DNA of 64,000 bases from Micromussa lordhowensis (Eukaryota > Cnidaria > Anthozoa > Scleractinia > Lobophylliidae). Each line of letters begins with the position of its first letter. The first letter of the stretch is position 1. The translations under genes were made by a program, and so were the position numbers. The notes below the pieces were generated by a model. The model did not search any database. It was not told where the DNA came from and saw nothing but the letters and a program-made list of their open reading frames with translations. Shown here one piece after another: positions 10,127 through 20,352 of this stretch. The DNA is taken from the NCBI GenBank assembly GCA_964020085.1, contig OZ026599.1, forward strand, positions 31,179,125-31,243,124. The letters are read 5' to 3'.

Positions 10127-12126
10127 GCTTGCTGCATGAACAGTTTTGCTTTAACCACGAACGGGGAGAGAAATCCAAGTGGATCAAATAACGTTGCTGT
10201 CTTCTTTAGGACGTTCCGCTTGGTGAATTCAAAGTCCTTCAAAGGAGGCGAATAATGAAACAGGAACTGGTCTTCTCGTGCGGTCCAGGACACACCAAGC
10301 GTTTTCGTTACGGGCAATGAGTTCTTGTCTAGATCAACTTTACAAGCACGGTCTTCTATGGGAACATCTGCTAACACTTCCGTGAGATTCGAAACCCACT
10401 TTCTCACATGGAATTCAGCTTTATCGCCCATCTCTGTTAACTGGCATCTTGTTTCTATGGCCTTCTTAATGGAATTTACGGACTGCATGAGATCATCCAT
10501 GTAACAATGATTCTTTACTGCACTTGCAGCCAACGGGTACGAATCTTGGTGGATTTCTGCATGTTTCTGCCAAGTAAATTGCGCACAAAATGGGCAGTAG
10601 CAGCCACCAAACACGAAGTGAAGAAACTCATACACTTTGGGTTCTTTGTTAATCTCCATGTTTCTCCGAAGAAAACGATGCATCGGTCGGTCTTCTGGAA
10701 GTAACACAAGCTGGTGGTACATTTGACTGATGTCTCCAACGAGAGCCACCCATTCCTTTCTAAACTTCACAAGGATGTCAAAGACGTCACTTTGAAGTTT
10801 CGGTCCGGTTAGGGCTTCAGTATTCAAACTCTTCCCTTCAAAAGGCGCTGAACCGTCGAAAACTATTCGCACTTTGGATGTTGCTTTCTCCGGTCGCACG
10901 ACTGGAAAATGGGGAAGGAGCCACTGACATTCGGGCGCTCGCTCATCATCACGAACACGGCGAATACACTTCTTATCCAAGTAGTCGTCAATCACCTGTT
11001 GATAGGCCACGGCTACTTCTTTATCCTTCATTAGTCTTCGCTCGGTGGACACCAATCTTTTCCTTGCCATCGGTACATTATTGGGTAGTTGTGGTCTTTC
11101 ATCTCTCCACGGCACGGCTACTTTGTAATGTTGGCCATTAAATTTCAAAGACTTATTGACTTTATCCCAAGCCAACTTGTCTTCCGGTGTCAACTGCGGA
11201 CCGGTTGGGATAATTCCAATGCTTTCAAGATCCCAAAAACGTTCCAGCAAGTAGTTTAGCTCTAAGGTGTCCCTCTCTGGCAAAGTAGGCTCTCTTCTTT
11301 CGATTTGCAGACGGAATGTGCAATGGAAGCCAGTGTAGTGACTCTCCCTTGTGTCCAGGCTCTGAATCTTTCCAATGGCAGTCCATCCTAAGGGGCACAG
11401 TCTCGCGCAGGGTTCATTCGGGCCTCCAGTTACTTCTTTCATCGAATACATCAGTTCATAATGGTCTGCTCCAAGAAGTACGTTTATTCGACTTCCTTTT
11501 GCGAGCCTTGGGAACAGAATTCCGGTTAGATGGTGCCATCTGTCTTGAATCTTGACACAGTTAAGAGCTTTCAAACCACCGCAGATTTTGTTTGAAGTCT
11601 TGGCGGTTATCTTCGTATCTACCCGGCCGTCGGTACTCTCAAGGCCAATCTCAAATGAGCTTGACATAAAGCGGAGGGTTTGGTCATTTGCTACTTTGAC
11701 TGTGATAGGTTCTTTCTCGCCTGTTAGTCCGAGTTCGTGGATGACATCTTCATTAACATATGTTGTGTCGCTTCCTTCATCTAACAGACAGTTCACCATA
11801 ATTCTCCTGTTTCCGTTCTTTAAGACGATCGGTACTGTTCGCAACGCTACTTCTGGTTGTCTTTCTTGATTTCCAAACGTTTCCATGGTAATGGATTGCC
11901 TGGTACCATTCCCCTCCAAGGTTTCTCTCGTTTTCTCATTTGCGTTGGTCGTTGGCTGAAGATGCGTGGTTGAATGTTGAACGTATGGTTCTGCTTCTGG
12001 TCGCAGACGAAATTGAGCAGGTGGCGCTCTGTCATGATGAAGGAGACTTTGATGGGTTCCTGTACATCCGTTAATACCACATTGCTTGCTTGTTCGGCAG
12101 GACTTGCCATGATGGTTATCCGCCAA
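10012..12126 (-). CDS. BEL/Pao pol: zinc knuckle, aspartic protease, reverse transcriptase (copy C)
   Basis: The longest frame of the element, 704 aa. Order: a CCHC-like knuckle (SKQCGINGCTGTHQSLLH), a DUF1758-type aspartic protease (NCLLDEGSDTTYV, where family members have DxGS), the A17/Pao linker, then a full RT with DGSAPF, GDISQMYHQL and CYMDDLMQS. It loses frame at the RT/RNase H boundary (about 10110) through a one-base deletion. In family members the product is a polyprotein cut by its own protease and acts in cytoplasmic particles. It overlaps the gag-side frame 11847-12326, so gag-pol joining probably needs a frame change. Confidence 0.88.
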   Translation of the reverse strand: MADNHHGKSCRTSKQCGINGCTGTHQSLLHHDRAPPAQFRLRPEAEPYVQHSTTHLQPTTNANEKTRETLEGNGTRQSITMETFGNQERQPEVALRTVPIVLKNGNRRIMVNCLLDEGSDTTYVNEDVIHELGLTGEKEPITVKVANDQTLRFMSSSFEIGLESTDGRVDTKITAKTSNKICGGLKALNCVKIQDRWHHLTGILFPRLAKGSRINVLLGADHYELMYSMKEVTGGPNEPCARLCPLGWTAIGKIQSLDTRESHYTGFHCTFRLQIERREPTLPERDTLELNYLLERFWDLESIGIIPTGPQLTPEDKLAWDKVNKSLKFNGQHYKVAVPWRDERPQLPNNVPMARKRLVSTERRLMKDKEVAVAYQQVIDDYLDKKCIRRVRDDERAPECQWLLPHFPVVRPEKATSKVRIVFDGSAPFEGKSLNTEALTGPKLQSDVFDILVKFRKEWVALVGDISQMYHQLVLLPEDRPMHRFLRRNMEINKEPKVYEFLHFVFGGCYCPFCAQFTWQKHAEIHQDSYPLAASAVKNHCYMDDLMQSVNSIKKAIETRCQLTEMGDKAEFHVRKWVSNLTEVLADVPIEDRACKVDLDKNSLPVTKTLGVSWTAREDQFLFHYSPPLKDFEFTKRNVLKKTATLFDPLGFLSPFVVKAKLFMQQAWVDAWSGMKSCRLSKENNGRPGSANCPSLKKSRFLVV

Positions 12127-12326
12127 ACATCGGAAGCACAGACCAAATCGTTTGACAGTTTGCCATCTTTCGTCAACTGAAAGTTTTTGAAATGCTTCAC
12201 ACTTAAACAGTGAGTGGTTCCCGGTACATACACAACACTTTTGATTGCCTCTTCCGTTCTTGTCGCTGAAATAGCTTCTAGGGAATCTTCTAGGATGACG
12301 ATGCTTGCTATTCCACGATTCTTCAT
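11847..12326 (-). pseudogene. BEL/Pao gag C-terminal frame with first zinc knuckle
   Basis: A 159-aa frame between the DUF1759 gag and the pol frame. It begins after the gag stop near 12373 and includes the region before the CCHC motif (HCLSVKHFKNF). From about residue 60 it is out of frame with pol. This part of gag-pol is therefore split over three frames. Confidence 0.6.
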
Positions 12327-12372
12327 TGCAATCTTGGTTTGAAATTCCGTTCTTGATCTCGGTGGCCTGTAT

Positions 12373-13134
12373 CTAATATTCAGCTTCTTCTGAAACCCAG
12401 TCTTTCAACGTCTCTAGCGAGTCTGGACGCTTGTTTTCGTCTAACCACCGATAATATTGGGCTAGTAAACGCTCAGGAATCTTCTCAAGGATCACAGGGT
12501 GCAGTGCTCCTCCTTCTAAGTCCGATTTTCGGCCATTTTCTTTCAACGTAATTACTGCACGTTCCAAGACATCAGCGAAAGTTTCCAGTTCTTTGGCGTT
12601 ATTCTCCTGGATGGGTTGGAGCCTTTTTAGTTCTTCAATGTGAGACTGAACTTGCCTTTGGCTTCCTCCATACTTACGAAATAAACGTGTTTTGGCCGCC
12701 TCGTACGCTTCCAAGGAGTATCCTAAACCTTTAATTGTGTTCGCGGCCTCTCCAGCTAGACATGCCTCCAAGCATAACATCTTGAATTGCGGCGATAATG
12801 AAGTCATGTCAACACAACTTGTGAAAGCCGCGTTCCAGCGTTGAAAGTCCATCTTATTTGCTGAAAAAATTGGAATTCGGATTCTTTCCAACTGCCCATG
12901 CATTTCACGGTTATTAACAATGGAACAGGCGTTAGAGACATTGATAGAATGGTGTGATTTCGGCATTTCCGGTGATGGTGTTTCAACTGCATGCATGCTA
13001 TCGGGTGATTTCTGAGGTGTCTTGTTTTCTTGCTGTTGCTGAGGATTTTCAATTGATTTATTCTGTTGTGAGGGAAGCGGATGATATTCCTTCGGTAAAT
13101 TCCTGTTCTCGAAATAAATGCTCATCCACTTCAT
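12373..13134 (-). CDS. BEL/Pao gag, DUF1759 region
   Basis: A 253-aa frame with the DUF1759 signature of BEL/Pao gag: RIRIPIFSANKMDFQRWNAA, then LCLEACLAGEAANTI and the YGGSQRQVQSHIEEL helix. In the family this forms the capsid shell. The upstream coiled-coil gag part (13058-13702) overlaps it in another frame, so a frameshift near 13060-13130 probably broke one gag gene into two. Confidence 0.82.
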   Translation of the reverse strand: MKWMSIYFENRNLPKEYHPLPSQQNKSIENPQQQQENKTPQKSPDSMHAVETPSPEMPKSHHSINVSNACSIVNNREMHGQLERIRIPIFSANKMDFQRWNAAFTSCVDMTSLSPQFKMLCLEACLAGEAANTIKGLGYSLEAYEAAKTRLFRKYGGSQRQVQSHIEELKRLQPIQENNAKELETFADVLERAVITLKENGRKSDLEGGALHPVILEKIPERLLAQYYRWLDENKRPDSLETLKDWVSEEAEY

Positions 13135-13702
13135 CTTCCAATTCCTTGCGTCGTTTGATTATTTCTTCCTGTACCACTTCAAGCTCCTTTTCCTGGCGTT
13201 CTAATTCTTCGTGATTATGTTCGATTTCCCATTCAAGCCGATCTCCCCGTAAATGCGCTTCCATTTCTGCCTTTTCTTTTTCTTTTCTTCTCTGCGAAGC
13301 TTCACTATCTGCGACGGAATTTGCACAGGATTTGACTTTGGTCTGTTTGGTGAGTGAAGCCAACAGTGAGCGAGCAGGCATGGTTTCACGATCGATTTGT
13401 TCAAGCAGATCGTCCGCTTCGTCGCTAACTTTCTCCGCCATACTTGTATCATCCTTTTGGTGATAGGCCTTTTCCAAACGGGACATTACCATCAGGGTCT
13501 CTTCTTGTTGTTCCTGAATTTTTTCTAACAGCTCCTTGATTTCGTTTTGCGAATTATCTTCGCTCAGGACACTGGCCAACTTGTTTAAGAGACGTGTCAT
13601 TTGGGATTTTGCGATTCTCTTTTCTTGTTTATAATCCCGAAGCCTGCATTCGTGATCCTCTACCTCGGTCGATTCCATATCTTTTTTGTCGTCGGACGGC
13701 AT
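13058..13702 (-). CDS. BEL/Pao gag N-terminal coiled coil
   Basis: A 214-aa, highly charged, Glu/Lys-rich frame starting about 130 bp inside the 5' LTR, where gag should start. The heptad-like pattern (QEKRIAKSQMTRLLNKLASV; MEAHLRGDRLEWEIEHNHEE) predicts long coiled coil, as is usual ahead of DUF1759 in BEL/Pao gag. The assignment rests on position and composition. Confidence 0.75.
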   Translation of the reverse strand: MPSDDKKDMESTEVEDHECRLRDYKQEKRIAKSQMTRLLNKLASVLSEDNSQNEIKELLEKIQEQQEETLMVMSRLEKAYHQKDDTSMAEKVSDEADDLLEQIDRETMPARSLLASLTKQTKVKSCANSVADSEASQRRKEKEKAEMEAHLRGDRLEWEIEHNHEELERQEKELEVVQEEIIKRRKELEDEVDEHLFREQEFTEGISSASLTTE

Positions 13703-13814
13703 CTAACAGGAAATTTTCAGTTTCAACCCATACACCCTTAGTCGATTCAGTACAAAACGGAACGCCCCCAAACTTGCGATTTTTTTCGATCTCTGTAACT
13801 TTTCTGTGTAATGT

Positions 13815-13831
13815 TCAGCTCGAAGGACCCA
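13815..13831 (-). other. Candidate tRNA primer-binding site
   Basis: Next to the 5' LTR the minus strand reads TGGGTCCTTCGAGCTG. The TGG start fits pairing with a tRNA CCA end. I could not assign a specific tRNA. Confidence 0.5.
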
Positions 13832-13832
13832 A

Positions 13833-14080
13833 TGTTTTAGTCGGTTAAAGGTAGTAATCGTAAAATAACGAAACGAACGACAAAGTAGCTGAAACGGTTC
13901 CAACGTGTACGTTTATTCTCCTCGCGAAAGGACCGTATGTGAATATATTCTTACGACACGATCCCAATAATGCGACAGAACTGAAACGAAAAGCTCAAAA
14001 TACAAAATCTCGTATTACATGTCAATTGTTAACTCGGTAACACAACGTGTCACGGTCATGCAACTATTAGGGCCTTAACA
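13833..14080 (-). repeat. 5' LTR of the BEL/Pao element (short form, 248 bp)
   Basis: Shares both ends and the 215-bp terminal part with the 3' LTR but lacks its central ~840 bp. It is followed by the GTAAT duplication and the minisatellite. Confidence 0.92.
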
Positions 14081-17000
14081 GTAATCTTTATCGCTTACCG
14101 ATCAAAACGGGTAATCCTTGCCATCAACCAATCAAAAAGAGAAACCCATTGATAAGGGTAATCTGCCATCGCCCGATCAATAAGTCAGAGTAATCTGTTC
14201 CACCAAACCTTCAATAAGACATAATCCTTACCATCAGCCAACCAATAACGGTTATCTGTACCACCAACTGAACTGATCAATAGGAGTAATCCTTACCATC
14301 AACCGATCAATAAGAGTAATCCTCACATCAACCAATCAATAAGGATAATCTTTATAACCAACTGAATTGATCAATAAGAGTAATATTTACCACTAGCCCA
14401 TTATTAAGGGTAATATTTATGATCAACCCTCTCATAAAAAAATAAAGGGTAATCTTTCCCTTTGCTCGATCAATAAGTCAAAGTAATCGCTTCCACCAAC
14501 CCTTTAATAGGAGTAATCCTTACCGTCAACCGATCAATAAGGATAATCTTTACCACCAACTAAAACTATCAATAAGAGTAATCGTTACCAACAACCCATC
14601 ATTAAGGGTGATACTTACGATCAACCCATTGATAATGGTAATCTTTCCCATCGCCCGATCAATAAAAGTAATGTTTACTGCCAACCGATCAGTAAGGGCT
14701 TTCTTTACCATCAACCAATCAATAAGGGTAATCTTAACCACCAACCGATCAATGAGGGTAATCTTTACTATCAACCAATCAATAAGATTAATCGTTATCA
14801 TCAACCGATAAATTAGGGTAATCTTTATCGCTAACCAATCAAAATGGGTAATCTTTGCCATCAATCAAAAAGAGAAACCCATTGACAAGGGTAATCTCCC
14901 ATCGCCCGATCAATAAGTCAGAGTAATCTTTTTTCACCAACCCGTTAATAAGAGTAATCCTCACCATCAGCCAATCAATAAGAAAAATCCTTACCATCAA
15001 CCAATCAATAACGGTTATCTTTACCACCAACTGAACTGTTCAATAGGAGTAATCTGTACCACCAACCATAAATAAGGATAATATTTATGATCAACCTATT
15101 AATGAGGGTAATCTCGATCGTCCAGTCAAGAAGAGTAATCTTTTCCACCAACCCATCAATAAGAGTATTCTTTACCGCTAACTGATCAATAAGGGTTATC
15201 TTTGCCATCAACCGATCAATAAGAGTAATCCTGACATCAACCAATAAACAAGAGTAATCCTTACCACCAATCGATGAATAAGAGTAATCTTTACTGTCAA
15301 CCATTCCATAAGAGCAATCCTTACCCTCTAAAAATCAATAAGGGTAATCTTTGCAACCAACTGAGCTGATCAATAAGAGTAATATTTACCACAAGCCCAT
15401 CAATAAGGGTAATATTTATGATCAACCCACTGATAAGGGTAATCTTCCCATTGCCTGATCAATAAGTCAAAGTAATCGCTTCCACCAAACCTTTAATAGG
15501 AGTAATCTTTGCTATCAACCGATCAATAAGGGTTATCTGTACCGCCAACAAATCAATAAAAGTAATTTTTACCACCAACTGATCAATAAAGGTATATTTA
15601 CCATCAACCAGTCAATAAGAGTAATCCTTACCGTCAACCGATCAATAAGGATGATCTTTACCACCAACTGAAACTATCAATAAGAGTAATCCTTTCCCTC
15701 TAGCAATCAATAAGGGTAATCTTTGCAACCAACTGAACTGATCAATAAGAGTAATCTTTACCACCAGCCCATCAATAAGGGAAATATTTATGATCAACTC
15801 ACTGATAATGGTAATCTTTCCCATTGCCCGATCAATAAGTGCAAGTAATCGCATCCACCAACCCTTTAATAGGAGTAATCTTTGCCGTCAACCGATCAGT
15901 AAGGGTTATGTTTACTGCCAACAAATCAATAAGCGTAACCTTTACCATCAACCGATCAATAAGAGTAATCCTTACCATGAGCCGATCACTAGGAGTAATA
16001 TTTACCATCAACCGATCAATAAGTGTAATCCTTACGATCAACCAATCAATAAGGGTTATCTTTACCACCAACCATGAATAAGCGAAATATTTATTTATAT
16101 AATCAACCCATTAATGAGGGTAATTTACCCATCGCCCGATCAAGAAGAGAAATCTTTTCCACCAACCCATCAATAACGGTAATCTTTACCACAAACCAAT
16201 AAATAAGGGTGCTGTTTACCGTCAACCTATCAATAAGAGTAATCTTTCCCTCAGACTAGTCAATAAGGATAATCTTTACTGTCAACCAATCAATATTGGT
16301 AATCTCTACCACCAACCAAGCAGTAAGGGTAATTATCTCCAACCAATTAATAAGTGCAATCTTTATGATCAATCAATTAATAAGGGTAATCTTTATCATA
16401 AACCAATCAATAAGAGTAATCTTTACCATCAACTGATCAGTAAGGGTAAACTTTACCACCACCTGATCAATAAGGGTAAACTTTACCACCAACCGATCAA
16501 TAAGGGTAATCTGTTGCCACCAACAAATCAATAATTGTAATCCTTACCAGCAACCAATCAATTAGTGTAATATTTAGGTCCAAACACTACACCAACAGAT
16601 CAGTAAGGGAAATGTCTTAACCCTAAGGGTAATCCTTACCAGCAACTGATCAATAAGAGTAACCTTTACCATCAACCAATCAATAAGAGTAATCCTTACT
16701 GTCAACCAGTCAATAAGAGTAATCTTTGCCACCAACCCATCAATAAGGGTAATATTTACGATCAACCCATTGATAAGGGTTATCTTTACCACCAACCGAT
16801 CAATGAGGGTCATGTTTACTGCAAACCGCTCAAAAAGTGTAATCTTTGCCATCAACCGATCAATAAGAGAAATACTTACCATCAATCGATTAATAAGAGT
16901 AATCTTTACTACCAACCGATCAAGAAGAGTAATCATTACCACCAACTGATCAATAAGAGTAATCCTTACCACCAACTGATCAATAAGGTTAATTGTTACC

Positions 17001-17575
17001 ACGAAACGATCCAAAAAGCTAGTCTTTATCACCAACTGATCAATATGAGTAATGTTAACTGTCAGCAAATAAATACAGGTAACCTTTATCACCAACATAT
17101 CAATAATGGTAATCCTTACCAGAAACCAATTAATTTGTGTAATATTTACAACCAAGAAACCTTACCCACCAAACAGATCAATAAGGGAAATCTCTAAATG
17201 ATAAGAGTAGTCATCACCAACGGATCGGCCATAAGTGTAATCTTTCCCACCAAGAGCAATAATGATTATCTTTGCCACCATTTTAACCTATCAATATAGT
17301 AATCTTGACGGTCCACTGATTCATATGGGTAATCGATCTTTACCGGCAACAGTAAGGGTAATCTATTCCTTCCACCACTTAGTCTACTCACAGTCCACTC
17401 ACCGATCAAGAAGCGTAATCTTTGCCAGCAGTAGCCCAATAAGGCAATCTTTACCACCGACCAACCATTTATGGGTCATCCTTTCTTCCAACCTATCAAT
17501 AAGAGTAATCTTTACCTCCAACAGATCGGTATTTAAGCTGGTAATCTTGCCACAAACAGACAAGTAAAGGGTAAC
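14081..17575. repeat. 30-bp minisatellite, right part
   Basis: Continuation of the array at 1-1526, about 115 further degenerate units. The longest minus-strand open stretch (16574-17155, 193 aa) is only the ten-residue repeat. No other gene signal is seen. Confidence 0.93.
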
Positions 17576-17689
17576 CGTTAGTGTCCAGGGCAGTCATGTG
17601 TTAGACACCTGTTGCCATTGTCTTCACACCCATAACAAACTTAAGTTGAGGCTTTGTGTGTGAAATATGTCAACAACAGCCCTTATATG

Positions 17690-17840
17690 GGCTACATAGG
17701 TATGTGCGGCCCCAAAGGGTATGGTTTTTGAGAATTTTTGGTCAAAAATAGGGTATTGAGTTTTGCCATAAATAGGGTATAGTTTTGCACTCTAGTGTTG
17801 AATTGGGAATGTTTTTAAGAAGAAGCTACTTTTTCATAAT
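17690..17840 (-). repeat. Dispersed repeat with ATAGGGTAT motifs, copy 1
   Basis: Its sequence (GCGGCCCCAAAGGGTATGG ... AAATAGGGTAT ... GAAGAAGCTACTTTTTCAT) matches the reverse complement of about 43520-43690. A looser relative is at 29640-29770. The 9-bp minisatellite starts exactly where this repeat's TTCAT.ATTAT tail would be. No coding capacity is evident. Confidence 0.75.
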
Positions 17841-17992
17841 AATGATAATAGTGATAATGATGATAATGATGATAATGATGAAAATGATGATAATGATGAT
17901 AATGATGATAATGATGATAATGATGATAATGATGATAATGATGATAATGATGATAATGATGATAATGATGATAATGATGATAATGATCGTTT
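17840..17992. repeat. (GATGATAAT)n minisatellite, left
   Basis: About 15 copies of a 9-bp unit with one variant (GATGAAAAT). The same unit in the same orientation recurs at 26490-26702. Confidence 0.95.
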
Positions 17993-18003
17993 CCTAAACG
18001 TCA

Positions 18004-18210
18004 TCGTTCCCTTTGGAAAAGGAGCAAAAAATCTTACAATTCCGACGTAAGTTGCATATCAAATGCTTTATATTGTAGAACGGACTTCACTACAACCTAA
18101 AAATATGGACTGTCTCCATTGAAAGTGTAAATTGCTCTCTGAAAATCCTTTAACCTATTCAAAGTGTTCCCCTTGAGAGGAACTAAAGTTAAACGGCTCT
18201 TTTGTTCCCT
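18004..18210. other. GGAAC/GTTCC half-sites inside the left minisatellite
   Basis: GTTCC at 18006-18010, 18166-18170 and 18204-18208, and GGAAC at 18179-18183, are the same pentamers that make up the dyad array at 25817-26323. This cluster is sparse and could be chance, but it sits at the mirror position of that array. Confidence 0.4.
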
Positions 18211-18384
18211 TTATGTGGAGTATGATTCCTTTATTAAAAACAACATGATTAGCTTTTCCCGGGTTGTCCGTGAATGCCATCATACGGACAATAGGTTATT
18301 TCAGTTGCCATTTATGCCAGCTGCATCAAACAGAGGGCGGAGGTTAAGCAACTATTATCTAAAACGCCTCGTCAATATGCCAAT

Positions 18385-18978
18385 GTGAGGTCTGTAAGCC
18401 CAGTCTCGGTATATCTGTCAAAATAAAGAAATCCACACAACTCCAAATTGTCGCCAGTACTAAAATATCTCCAACAACACAGAAACACAGCAGATGACGA
18501 AGGAGCACTTGCAGTAACATAAAGATTTATTATTCAAAGACCCTTATTATGCCATTCAAAGACATGGAAGTGCGGTCTCCGTGTATCCGTCATATCCACC
18601 ATACTTTAAGAAATTTACTGAACTCCAAGTTGTTTCCGGCATTAAAATATCTCAGATGAGACGGAAACACAGGGGATGGCGGAGATACACATACAGTGAC
18701 ATAGGGGAGTAATAATCATAGACCCTAATCACTATGCCATTCAAAGATATGGAAGTGCAGTCTCCGTGTATCCGTTATGTCCACCAAACTTTGAGAAACT
18801 CATTGAACTCCAAGTTGTCCCCGGCACTAAAATATCTGAGATAAGACGGAAATACAGGAGATGACGGAGATACACTTGCAGTTAAGCTAATAGGAATACA
18901 TAATAATAAAAATAATAATAATAATACTTTTTTTATTAATAATAATATCAATATGAACAACAACAACAACAACAATAA

Positions 18979-19058
<80 letters not shown>

Positions 19059-19745
19059 ATAATAGTAATTATTCCAATGAAACTGTAAGTGTGTGTCCGT
19101 CATCTCCTGTGTTTCCGTCTTATCTGAGATATTTTAGTGCCGGGAACAACTTGGACTACAATGAATTTATTGAAGAACTGTGGATATGACGGATACACGG
19201 AGACAGCACTTCCAGATCTCTCAATGGCATATTGATTAGGGTCCTTGATTATTACTTCCCTATGTTACTGCAAGTGTATCTCCCTCATCCCCTCTGTTTC
19301 CGTCTCATCTGAGATATTTTAGTGCCGGGAACAACTTGGATCTCAATGATTTTCGCAGTGTGGCGGTTATGACGGATACACAGAGACAACACTTTCAAAT
19401 CTCTTAGTGGCATAATGATCAGGGTCTATGATTATTACTTCCTTGTGTTAGTGAAAGTGCATCTCCGCCATCTTTTGTGTTTCGCGTTATATAAAACATC
19501 TTAGTGCCCGGAACAACTTGGAGTTTAATGTGTTTCTTAAAATATAGTTTGTGTAACGGATACGAAGACAGCACTTACACATCTCTAAATGGCATAATAA
19601 GGGCTTTAAGCAGTACCTCTCTATCTTACTGCAAGTGCATCTTCGTCAACCACTGTTTGAGATATTTTGAGTGACGGACAATTTCGAGTTGAATGAATTT
19701 ATTTCAAACATGGTTGATATGAAGGGTGCATGGAGATAGCACTTA
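18385..19745. repeat. Head-to-head array of ~180-bp repeats around a trinucleotide core
   Basis: Three units read one way (about 18385-18560, 18573-18750, 18760-18895) and four read the other way (about 19080-19205, 19260-19400, 19440-19590, 19625-19745). Shared text includes CCGGCACTAAAATATCT, TCCAAGTTGT and TATGCCATTCAAAGA or its complement. The centre is AAT/AAC/AGT microsatellite. The whole is a degenerate palindrome about 1.3 kb long. Short open frames across it are incidental. Confidence 0.85.
18950..19060. repeat. (AAC)n/(AGT)n microsatellite
   Basis: A run of AAC triplets, then about 27 AGT triplets at the symmetry centre of the inverted repeat. The poly-Ser/poly-Asn frame over it is not a gene. 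Confidence 0.95.
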
Positions 19746-20352
19746 CAGTTGTATTATTAGGAATAGCATATCTTTCAGTGCTCTTTAATAGTGGTGTAAT
19801 AGTTATGTAATATCCCATGCTCGCGCATTCAATTCTGTTAGCGGAATTCCTTGCTTTCCGCCAGACAAATTGCTTGCACAAATATTTACAAGATAATTTT
19901 ACAGTATTTCAAGGCCTGTCGCCTTCTTTTAAATATCCCTAGAGCATTGCTAATGATATACTTTGATCTTTCTTTACTATTTTAAATTTTTTGGGGCTTG
20001 TATAATATTGCTACCAGTGCAATGGACTTCACGCTTTTTTTGCACAAGTTTGGGATATCGTAATCTAATGTGCTAAAATCGCTAAATTCCTCGAAAAAAT
20101 TCATGCCAAATAAGCGGACGCACCATATAATAGTTCTTCTCTCAGAATACTTTTCCACTTCTTTCAAAGCAAGCATGCGTTTCTTTCAAAGATATAGGAT
20201 GACTGAAAAAAGTTTTAATATTTAATTGTCAAAGCCAACAAAATTCGTTCAGCACGCAGCGTTCGGCATTTGCTACCTATTAAAAGCTTTCAAGCCTTTG
20301 AATAAAACGTACACCAAAAGAATTTTAGTACTGCTATTTCGTTGAACTTGTC
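19746..20352. other. AT-rich upstream region of the helicase gene
   Basis: No gene, tRNA or repeat family recognised. It presumably holds the promoter and 5' UTR of the helicase gene. Confidence 0.4.

Larger units (their letters stand above)
3535..11240 (-). repeat. Three tandem copies of a ~2.57-kb pol segment
   Basis: Copies are A 3535-6100, B 6101-8670 and C 8671-11240. Each junction joins ...GATCCCAAAAAC to (A/G)GTAACG.TTGGCAC. B and C look almost identical and share a nonsense codon and a one-base deletion; A differs at many bases. The right end of C continues into unique gag/protease sequence, and the left end of A continues into the unique integrase core. Confidence 0.93.
1527..14080 (-). 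mobile_element. BEL/Pao LTR retrotransposon, non-autonomous copy
   Basis: Full-span LTR element read on the minus strand. The outer ends are TG...CA on both LTRs, and both flanks carry the 5-bp target duplication GTAAT (1522-1526 and 14081-14085), which is itself part of the minisatellite unit. Domain order, 5' to 3' on minus: coiled-coil gag, DUF1759-type gag, CCHC knuckles, DUF1758-type aspartic protease, Pao-type reverse transcriptase with YMDD, RNase H, H2C2 integrase, DUF5641. That order is diagnostic of BEL/Pao. A purine run lies against the 3' LTR (2618-2631) and a candidate primer site starts TGGGTCC next to the 5' LTR (about 13815-13831). No pol copy is intact, because of frameshifts, a nonsense codon and tandem triplication of 3535-11240. 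Confidence 0.95.

Noticed and set aside
16574..17155. 193-aa minus-strand frame
   Set aside because: Pure translation of the 30-bp minisatellite, without domain, start context or variation pattern of a gene.
1..17575. CRISPR array (regular ~30-bp repeats)
   Set aside because: No unique spacers between repeats, units are contiguous and degenerate, and the DNA is eukaryotic.
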